NCBI RefSeq assembly: GCF_900573885.1
Contig: NZ_UPSE01000493.1
Span: forward strand, 62,001 to 126,000
DNA length: 64,000 nucleotides
Reading direction: 5' to 3'
From: Pseudomonas viridiflava
Lineage (GTDB): Bacteria > Pseudomonadota > Gammaproteobacteria > Pseudomonadales > Pseudomonadaceae
The notes under the pieces are model-generated. The model worked only from the letters and a program-made list of their open reading frames with translations. It did not search any database and had not been told where the DNA came from. The position numbers and the translations under genes were made by a program. Positions 56,092 through 64,000 of this stretch are shown here, piece by piece (the first letter of the stretch is position 1; each line of letters starts with the position of its first letter).

Positions 56092-59000
56092 ATGAAAGCA
56101 GGTCTATACCATCCTGATGAGTTCAAGGATAACTGCGGCTTCGGCCTGATCGCCCATATGCAGGGCGAGGCGAGTCATCACTTGCTGCAGACGGCTATCG
56201 AAGCCCTGACCTGTATGACGCACCGTGGCGGCATCAACGCCGACGGTAAGACAGGTGACGGCTGCGGCCTGCTGATCCAGAAGCCTGACGCCTTCTTGCG
56301 TGCCGTTGCCAAAGAGCAATTCGCCGCTGACCTGCCGGCTCAGTACGCCGTCGGCATGGTGTTCCTCAACCAGGACGCCGCCAAAGCCGACGCTGCGCGC
56401 GAGAACATGAACCGCGAAATTCTCGCCGCCGGCTTGCAACTCATCGGCTGGCGCAAAGTGCCGCTGGATACCAGCGTTCTTGGCCGTCTGGCCCTGGAGC
56501 GCCTGCCGCAGATCGAGCAGGTATTTATCGGCGGTGAAGGCCTGAGCGATCAGGAATTCGCGATCAAGCTGTTCAGTGCCCGTCGTCGTTCTTCGGTGGC
56601 TAACGCTGCCGACACCGACCACTACATCTGCAGCTTCTCGGCCAAGACCATCATCTATAAAGGCTTGATGATGCCGGTCGACCTGCAGCAGTTTTATCCG
56701 GACCTCGGTGACGAGCGTCTGATGACCGCTATTTGCGTGTTCCACCAGCGCTTCTCCACCAACACCCTGCCGAAATGGCCGCTGGCCCAACCGTTCCGCC
56801 TGTTGGCGCACAACGGTGAAATCAACACCATCACCGGCAACCGCAACTGGGCCCTGGCCCGTCGCACCAAGTTTGCCAACGACCAACTGCCGGACCTCGA
56901 CGAACTGGGCCCGCTGGTCAACCGCGTGGGTTCCGACTCCTCGAGCATGGACAACATGCTCGAGCTGATGGTCACCGGTGGCATGGACCTGTTCCGTGGC
57001 ATCCGCATGATCATTCCGCCGGCATGGCAGAACGTCGAAACCATGGACGCCGACCTGCGCGCGTTCTACGAATACAACTCCATGCACATGGAACCGTGGG
57101 ATGGCCCGGCCGGTGTGGTGCTGACCGACGGCCGCTACGCGGTCTGCCTGCTCGACCGTAACGGTCTGCGCCCGGCACGCTGGGTGACCACCAACAACGG
57201 CTACATCACCATCGCCTCGGAAATCGGCGTGTGGGACTACAAGCCGGAAGACGTCATCGCCAAAGGCCGTGTCGGCCCGGGGCAAGTGCTGGCCGTCGAC
57301 ACGGAAACCGGCCAGGTGCTGCACACCGACGACATCGACAGCCGTCTGAAATCGCGCCATCCCTATAAGCAGTGGCTGCGCAAGAGTGCCGTGCGCATTC
57401 AGGCGACCATGGACGACGACCACGGCGCCGCCAGCTATGGCAGCGACCAGCTCAAGCAGTACATGAAAATGTTCCAGGTCACGTTCGAAGAGCGTGATCA
57501 GGTGCTGCGTCCGCTTGCCGAGCAGGGTCAGGAAGCCGTGGGTTCGATGGGCGATGACACGCCGATGGCCGTGCTGTCCCAGCGCGTGCGGCCGACCTAC
57601 GACTACTTCCGTCAGCAGTTCGCGCAGGTGACCAACCCGCCGATCGACCCGCTGCGCGAAGCGATCGTGATGTCGCTGGAAATCTGCCTGGGCGCCGAGC
57701 GCAATATTTTTGAAGAGTCACCGGCTCACGCTTCCCGCGTGATCCTCAGCTCGCCGGTGATTTCGCCGGCCAAGTGGCGTTCGCTGATGAACCTCGACGC
57801 GCCTGGTTTCGAGCGTCACGTCATCGACCTCAACTACGACGAGAGCATGGGCCTGGAAGCAGCCGTGCGTAACGTTGCCGATCAGGCTGAAGAAGCCGTT
57901 CGCAGCGGCAAATGCCTGCTGGTTCTCACCGACCGCAACATCGCGCCGGGCAAACTGCCGATCCACGCCTCGCTGGCTGTCGGCGCTGCGCATCACCGTT
58001 TGATCGAAAAAGGCCTGCGTTGCGATTGCAACATTCTGGTCGAAACCGCCACCGCTCGTGACCCGCACCATTTCGCGGTGCTGGTGGGCTTTGGCGCGTC
58101 GGCGGTGTATCCGTACCTCGCGTACGAAGTGCTGGCCGACTTGATCCGTACCGGCGAAGTGCTGGGCGATCTGTATGAAGTATTCAAGCACTACCGCAAA
58201 GGCATCTCTAAAGGGTTGCTGAAAATTCTGTCGAAGATGGGCATCTCCACCGTGGCCTCGTACCGCGGCGCTCAATTGTTCGAAGCGGTCGGCCTGTCGG
58301 AAGAAGTGGTCAACCTCAGCTTCCGTGGCGTTGCCAGTCGTATCAAGGGCGCGCGCTTTGTCGATATCGAAGCCGAACAGAAGTTGCTGGCCGCCGAAGC
58401 CTGGAACAACCGCAAAGCCATTCAGCAAGGCGGTTTGCTCAAGTTCGTGTACGGCGGTGAATACCACGCCTACAACCCGGACGTGGTCAACACCTTGCAA
58501 GCTGCCGTGCAGCAAGGCAGCTACGCCAAGTACAAGGAATACGCGACGCTGGTTGACACCCGTCCGGTATCGATGATCCGCGACCTGCTGAAGGTCAAAG
58601 AAGCGGAAACGCCGCTAGCCCTCGACCAGATCGAGCCGCTGGAAGCGATCCTCAAGCGCTTCGACTCCGCCGGTATTTCGCTGGGCGCCCTGTCGCCAGA
58701 GGCGCATGAAGCCATCGCCGAAGCCATGAACCGCCTCGGTGCGCGTTCCAACTCTGGTGAAGGGGGTGAAGATCCGGCGCGTTACGGCACTGTGCGTAGC
58801 TCGAAAATCAAGCAAGTGGCCACCGGCCGTTTCGGTGTGACACCGGAATACCTGGTGAACGCCGAAGTGCTGCAGATCAAAGTTGCCCAGGGTGCCAAGC
58901 CGGGCGAGGGCGGTCAGCTGCCAGGCGGCAAGGTCAACGGCCTGATCGCCAAGCTGCGCTACGCAGTACCGGGCGTGACCCTGATTTCGCCGCCGCCGCA

Positions 59001-60537
59001 CCACGACATCTATTCCATCGAAGACTTGTCGCAGCTGATTTTTGACCTCAAGCAGGTCAACCCGTCGGCATTGGTTTCGGTGAAACTGGTGGCCGAGGCG
59101 GGCGTGGGCACCATCGCCGCTGGCGTGGCCAAGGCCTATGCCGACCTGATCACCATTTCCGGTTACGACGGCGGCACCGGCGCTTCGCCGCTTACCTCCA
59201 TCAAGTACGCCGGTGCGCCGTGGGAACTCGGCCTGGCTGAAACCCACCAGACCCTGCGCGGCAACGACCTGCGCGGCAAGGTACGGGTACAAACCGACGG
59301 CGGCCTGAAAACCGGTCTCGACGTGATCAAGGCCGCTATTCTCGGCGCCGAAAGCTTCGGCTTCGGCACCGCGCCAATGATTGCGCTGGGCTGCAAATAC
59401 CTGCGTATCTGCCACCTGAACAACTGCGCCACCGGCGTCGCGACTCAGAACGACAAGCTACGCAAGGACCACTTCATCGGCACCGTGGAAATGGTGATGA
59501 ATTTCTTCACCTTCGTGGCCGAAGAAACCCGTGAGTGGCTGGCGAAAGTGGGCGTGGCCAGCCTTGAACAACTGATCGGTCGTACCGATCTGTTGGAAAT
59601 GCTGCCGGGCGAAACCGACAAGCAGAAGTTCCTGGACCTCAGCCCGTTGCTGGGCAGCGACCATATTCCGGCCGACAAGCCGCAGTTCTGCCAGGTCGAC
59701 CGCAACCCGCCGTTCGACGAAGGCAAGCTGGCCGAGCAAATGGTCGGCATGGCCAAGTCGGCCATCGACGGTCTGACCGGCGCTGAGTTCGAGATGGATA
59801 TCTGCAACTGCGACCGTTCCATTGGTGCCCGTGTGTCTGGCGAAATCGCCCGTGTGCATGGCAACCAGGGCATGGCCAAAGCGCCGATCACCTTCCGTTT
59901 CAAAGGCACGGCGGGTCAAAGCTTCGGCGTGTGGAACGCTGGCGGTCTGAATCTGTACCTGCAAGGCGATGCCAACGACTACGTGGGCAAAGGCATGACC
60001 GGCGGCAAGCTGGTCATCGTGCCGCCGGCCAACAGCGCGTTCAAAACCCAGGACGGCGCCATCGTCGGCAACACCTGCCTGTACGGCGCTACCGGTGGCA
60101 AGCTGTTCGCCGCCGGGACTGCCGGTGAGCGGTTCGCGGTGCGTAACTCCGGCGCTCACGCCGTGGTGGAAGGCACAGGCGATCACTGCTGCGAATACAT
60201 GACGGGCGGTTTTGTCTGCGTGCTGGGCAAGACGGGCTACAACTTCGGTTCGGGCATGACCGGCGGTTTCGCCTACGTGCTCGACCTGGACAACACCTTC
60301 GTTGACCGCGTGAACCATGAGCTGGTGGAAATCCAGCGCATCAGCGGCGAGTCGATGGAGTCGTACCGTAGCCACTTGCAACGTGTGCTGGCTGAGTACG
60401 TGCAGGAAACTTCCAGCGAATGGGGTCGCAACCTCCTGGAAAACCTGGACGACTACCTGCGCAAGTTTTGGCTGGTCAAGCCGAAAGCCGCCAGCCTCGG
60501 GTCGCTGCTCTCCAGCACCCGTGCTAACCCACAATAA
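56092..60537 (+). CDS. gltB: Glutamate synthase (NADPH) large subunit
   Basis: 1481 residues from the ATG at 56092 (GAGAG upstream); the frame opens 13 codons earlier. The class II glutamine amidotransferase domain holds the catalytic Cys in DNCGFGLIA (about residue 14). The FMN-binding barrel comes after the central domain (TRTD...), and the 3Fe-4S cluster is [12 protein letters not shown]. The beta-helix domain closes the protein (GGxxGG repeats). With GltD it makes two glutamates from glutamine and 2-oxoglutarate. Confidence 0.97.
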   Translation: MKAGLYHPDEFKDNCGFGLIAHMQGEASHHLLQTAIEALTCMTHRGGINADGKTGDGCGLLIQKPDAFLRAVAKEQFAADLPAQYAVGMVFLNQDAAKADAARENMNREILAAGLQLIGWRKVPLDTSVLGRLALERLPQIEQVFIGGEGLSDQEFAIKLFSARRRSSVANAADTDHYICSFSAKTIIYKGLMMPVDLQQFYPDLGDERLMTAICVFHQRFSTNTLPKWPLAQPFRLLAHNGEINTITGNRNWALARRTKFANDQLPDLDELGPLVNRVGSDSSSMDNMLELMVTGGMDLFRGIRMIIPPAWQNVETMDADLRAFYEYNSMHMEPWDGPAGVVLTDGRYAVCLLDRNGLRPARWVTTNNGYITIASEIGVWDYKPEDVIAKGRVGPGQVLAVDTETGQVLHTDDIDSRLKSRHPYKQWLRKSAVRIQATMDDDHGAASYGSDQLKQYMKMFQVTFEERDQVLRPLAEQGQEAVGSMGDDTPMAVLSQRVRPTYDYFRQQFAQVTNPPIDPLREAIVMSLEICLGAERNIFEESPAHASRVILSSPVISPAKWRSLMNLDAPGFERHVIDLNYDESMGLEAAVRNVADQAEEAVRSGKCLLVLTDRNIAPGKLPIHASLAVGAAHHRLIEKGLRCDCNILVETATARDPHHFAVLVGFGASAVYPYLAYEVLADLIRTGEVLGDLYEVFKHYRKGISKGLLKILSKMGISTVASYRGAQLFEAVGLSEEVVNLSFRGVASRIKGARFVDIEAEQKLLAAEAWNNRKAIQQGGLLKFVYGGEYHAYNPDVVNTLQAAVQQGSYAKYKEYATLVDTRPVSMIRDLLKVKEAETPLALDQIEPLEAILKRFDSAGISLGALSPEAHEAIAEAMNRLGARSNSGEGGEDPARYGTVRSSKIKQVATGRFGVTPEYLVNAEVLQIKVAQGAKPGEGGQLPGGKVNGLIAKLRYAVPGVTLISPPPHHDIYSIEDLSQLIFDLKQVNPSALVSVKLVAEAGVGTIAAGVAKAYADLITISGYDGGTGASPLTSIKYAGAPWELGLAETHQTLRGNDLRGKVRVQTDGGLKTGLDVIKAAILGAESFGFGTAPMIALGCKYLRICHLNNCATGVATQNDKLRKDHFIGTVEMVMNFFTFVAEETREWLAKVGVASLEQLIGRTDLLEMLPGETDKQKFLDLSPLLGSDHIPADKPQFCQVDRNPPFDEGKLAEQMVGMAKSAIDGLTGAEFEMDICNCDRSIGARVSGEIARVHGNQGMAKAPITFRFKGTAGQSFGVWNAGGLNLYLQGDANDYVGKGMTGGKLVIVPPANSAFKTQDGAIVGNTCLYGATGGKLFAAGTAGERFAVRNSGAHAVVEGTGDHCCEYMTGGFVCVLGKTGYNFGSGMTGGFAYVLDLDNTFVDRVNHELVEIQRISGESMESYRSHLQRVLAEYVQETSSEWGRNLLENLDDYLRKFWLVKPKAASLGSLLSSTRANPQ

Positions 60538-60553
60538 TTTGCGCCTGCCGTAG

Positions 60554-61990
<1,437 letters not shown>

Positions 61991-61999
61991 TCCCCCGTC

Positions 62000-62077
62000 T
62001 TTAGCGGCGATGCTCTTGAAATCAAAAGCATCGCCGCTAAAGCGGATCGCCGCCCGGCCGCTCCTACAGCGTCTGGC
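62000..62077. repeat. Long hairpin plus REP-like element downstream of gltD
   Basis: TTTAGCGGCGATGCT at 62000-62014 pairs exactly with AGCATCGCCGCTAAA at 62027-62041. A second REP-like part follows with gccgctcctacag. Typical Pseudomonas REP composite, probably ending gltBD transcription. Confidence 0.75.
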
Positions 62078-62100
62078 GCGCGACAAATTGACTCCATAGA

Positions 62101-62130
62101 CAAAAGGCACGGCGCTCGCCGTGCCTTTTG
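62101..62130. terminator. Bidirectional terminator-like palindrome
   Basis: CAAAAGGCACGGC / GCCGTGCCTTTTG with loop GCTC, near-perfect on both strands, ending in TTTTG. Confidence 0.75.
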
Positions 62131-62190
62131 CTGTGCGCTCTGCGAAAATGCCGGCACTTTTTTGCTGCCTACTTTTTCTCAGGAAATGAC

Positions 62191-63258
62191 ATGACCGCCC
62201 TGAAGAACGACCGCTTCCTTCGTGCCTTGTTGAAACAGCCAGTCGATGTCACGCCCGTATGGATGATGCGCCAGGCCGGTCGTTACCTGCCGGAGTACCG
62301 CGCCAGCCGCGCCAAGGCCGGTGATTTCATGGGCTTGATGCAGAACCCGCAGTTCGCCTGCGAAGTCACCCTGCAGCCGCTGGACCGTTATCCGCAGCTG
62401 GATGCGGCGATTCTCTTTTCCGACATCCTCACCATCCCCGACGCCATGGGCCAAGGCCTGTACTTCGAAACCGGCGAAGGCCCGCGTTTCAAGAAAGTCA
62501 TCAGCAGCCTGGCCGACGTTGAGGCCTTGCCGATTCCCGACCCGGAAAAAGACCTCGGTTACGTGATGGACGCCGTGCGCACCATCCGCAGCGCCCTTGA
62601 CGGCCGCGTGCCGTTAATTGGCTTCTCGGGCAGCCCATGGACGCTGGCGACCTATATGGTCGAAGGCGGCTCATCCAAGGATTTCCGCAAGTCCAAAGCC
62701 ATGCTCTACGACAACCCGCAGGCCATGCACCTGCTGCTCGACAAGCTCGCGCAGTCGGTAACCCTGTACCTCAACGGCCAGATCCGTGCGGGCGCGCAGG
62801 CGGTGCAGATTTTCGATACCTGGGGCGGCAACCTGTCGTCGGCGGCGTACCTGGAATTCTCGCTGGCTTATATGAAGAAGATCGTTAGCGGTCTGATTCG
62901 CGAGCACGAAGGCCGCAAGATTCCGGTGATTCTGTTCACCAAGAACGGCGGTTTGTGGCTGGAGTCGCTGGCCGACGCCGGCGCCGACGCGCTGGGTCTG
63001 GACTGGACCTGCGACATCGGCGAAGCCCGCCGCCGTGTGGGTGAGCAGGTATCGTTGCAAGGCAACATGGACCCGACGGTGCTCTACGCCCAGCCAGCAG
63101 CAATCCGCAACGAAGTGGCGCGCATTCTGGCCAGCTACGGCAAGGGCAGCGGCCACGTGTTCAACCTCGGCCACGGCATCACGCCGGAAGTGAACCCGAT
63201 CCACGCCGGCGCGTTCCTTGAAGCGGTACACGAGCTATCGGCGCAGTATCACCAGTGA
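62191..63258 (+). CDS. hemE: Uroporphyrinogen decarboxylase
   Basis: 355 residues from the ATG at 62191 (AGGA upstream); the frame runs earlier through a terminator region, so the upstream start is not used. [16 protein letters not shown] is the family active-site region, and WGGNLSS, TWGG and [17 protein letters not shown] follow. It decarboxylates uroporphyrinogen III to coproporphyrinogen III. Ends in a palindromic terminator. Confidence 0.97.
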   Translation: MTALKNDRFLRALLKQPVDVTPVWMMRQAGRYLPEYRASRAKAGDFMGLMQNPQFACEVTLQPLDRYPQLDAAILFSDILTIPDAMGQGLYFETGEGPRFKKVISSLADVEALPIPDPEKDLGYVMDAVRTIRSALDGRVPLIGFSGSPWTLATYMVEGGSSKDFRKSKAMLYDNPQAMHLLLDKLAQSVTLYLNGQIRAGAQAVQIFDTWGGNLSSAAYLEFSLAYMKKIVSGLIREHEGRKIPVILFTKNGGLWLESLADAGADALGLDWTCDIGEARRRVGEQVSLQGNMDPTVLYAQPAAIRNEVARILASYGKGSGHVFNLGHGITPEVNPIHAGAFLEAVHELSAQYHQ

Positions 63259-63272
63259 GGTGATAGGTCAGA

Positions 63273-63302
63273 CAAAAAGGGCGCCATATGGCGCCCTTTT
63301 TG
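63273..63302. terminator. Perfect palindromic terminator of hemE
   Basis: AAAAAGGGCGCC / GGCGCCCTTTTT with ATAT centre; A-run before, T-run after. Works in both directions. Confidence 0.9.
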
Positions 63303-63339
63303 TAGGTAGGTTGGGTTGAGCTTTCAAGCGAAGCCCAGC
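63301..63339. repeat. Second copy of the GTTGGG/CCCAAC intergenic element
   Basis: On the minus strand it reads gctgggcttcgcttgaaagctcaacccaacctac, matching the element at 17939-17970 in its main words. It lies between hemE and the Sel1 gene. Confidence 0.6.
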
Positions 63340-63351
63340 ACAGCGGTCAAC

Positions 63352-63900
63352 CTAAGGCAACGGCGCAAACGGCGATCCACCGTCCGCCGTCTGCAACTCA
63401 ATCAAGTAATTACGAAAAATCTGCCCCAGCACCTGCGTAGCAATTTCCAACTGCTCGCGCGGCATTTGCGCGGCCACCTGGTCGGCTGTATCCAGCGCAT
63501 CTTCGGCGCCGTTCACCGCCGCCATCTTCAGCACGATGTACGCCTGCACGTTATTGGCCGGCACGCCTTCGCCGCGGAAGAACATCATGCCCAGCCGATA
63601 CTGACTTTGTGCATGGCCCTGCAGCGACGCTTGTTCAAATAGCGTTAGCGCCTGAGCCAGATCCCGCGGCGCGCGTTGGCCGTCGTAGTAATACTCGCCG
63701 AGTTCGTATTGGGCTTCGGGGTCGCCGCTTTGAGCGGCTTGTTGGCAAGAGGCCAGGGCTTCTGCCTGGTCTTCCGGCAGGGTGTTGAGCGAACAACGGC
63801 CAGCGGCCGGAATCAGCAAGGAGTTGCCGCCCGCCGATGCAACCAGTGGCAGCAAAAGCAACAGGCAGCCCAGGGACAGGGTGCGGCCGATGCAATTCAT
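63352..63900 (-). CDS. Sel1-like repeat protein
   Basis: 182 residues from the ATG at 63900; a GTG at 63912 is too close to the GAGG. A signal peptide covers about residues 1-24 (LSLGCLLLLLPLVASA), so it is exported. Two clear Sel1-type TPR-like repeats: GDPEAQYELGEYYYDGQ and GHAQSQYRLGMMFFRGEGV. These mediate protein contacts in the periplasm; the partner is unknown. The 100 bases after its start show no further gene. Confidence 0.88.
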   Translation of the reverse strand: MNCIGRTLSLGCLLLLLPLVASAGGNSLLIPAAGRCSLNTLPEDQAEALASCQQAAQSGDPEAQYELGEYYYDGQRAPRDLAQALTLFEQASLQGHAQSQYRLGMMFFRGEGVPANNVQAYIVLKMAAVNGAEDALDTADQVAAQMPREQLEIATQVLGQIFRNYLIELQTADGGSPFAPLP

Positions 63901-64000
63901 AACAATCAACACGCCTCATCAAACAGTGCGGGCCAGGCCCGGCCGACGGAACGCGACGGCCTGCGCATTATGGAATAAGCCGGACGCCTGTTACAAAGTC

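Overview
This 64 kb window is a GC-rich chromosomal segment of a Pseudomonas-type gammaproteobacterium. The genus-level call rests on content and order: the class II (medium-chain-length) PHA cluster phaC1-phaZ-phaC2-phaD with convergent phaF/phaI, followed by hslVU, argS, priA, rpmE, malic enzyme, ponA, pilMNOPQ-aroK-aroB-damX, gltBD and hemE. As I recall it, this order matches the P. aeruginosa PAO1 map. REP-like palindromes of the 'tgtaggagc...' type, typical of Pseudomonas intergenic DNA, support the call. I see no rRNA, tRNA, CRISPR array, prophage or insertion sequence.

Layout. 1-6 kb: a methyltransferase fragment, GST, GNAT, LysR with a divergent haloacid dehalogenase, small membrane or stress-type genes including a 23-codon ORF, and an FKBP. 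5.5-7.2 kb: two transporters. 7.2-11.1 kb: histidine utilisation genes hutU-hutI-hutG behind a HutC-like operator; hutH, hutC and the transporters are not in the window. 11.1-13.1 kb: a lipoprotein, then pip and dtd. 13.1-18 kb: an accessory patch with a secreted trypsin-fold protein whose catalytic His and Ser are replaced and whose tail is built of nearly identical 46-residue repeats, a decayed second copy of dtd, an HCCA-isomerase-like protein, and an SDR gene divergent from an HxlR regulator with two identical 15-bp palindromes near them. 18-24 kb: rsmE, tatABC, hisIE and ubiEJB, all on the minus strand. 24-32 kb: the PHA granule and synthesis cluster. 32-41 kb: hslVU behind a sigma-32-like promoter, a GbpA-like lytic polysaccharide monooxygenase apparently inserted between hslV and the SPOR-argS pair, then priA. 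41-64 kb: housekeeping plus the type IV pilus alignment complex, cell-wall synthesis, shikimate pathway, glutamate synthase and haem synthesis.

How they work together. phaC1/phaC2 polymerise and PhaZ mobilises PHA on granules organised by PhaF/PhaI under the TetR-like regulator PhaD. UbiE/J/B make ubiquinone. TatABC exports folded proteins. PilM-N-O-P-Q form the inner-membrane to outer-membrane pilus channel. HutU-I-G convert urocanate to glutamate and formate, and GltBD makes glutamate. The most unusual part is the 13.1-17.5 kb patch: a pseudoprotease-like repeat protein bracketed by intact and decayed dtd, next to a self-contained HxlR/SDR switch. All functional names are read from motifs and family knowledge; no database search was run.
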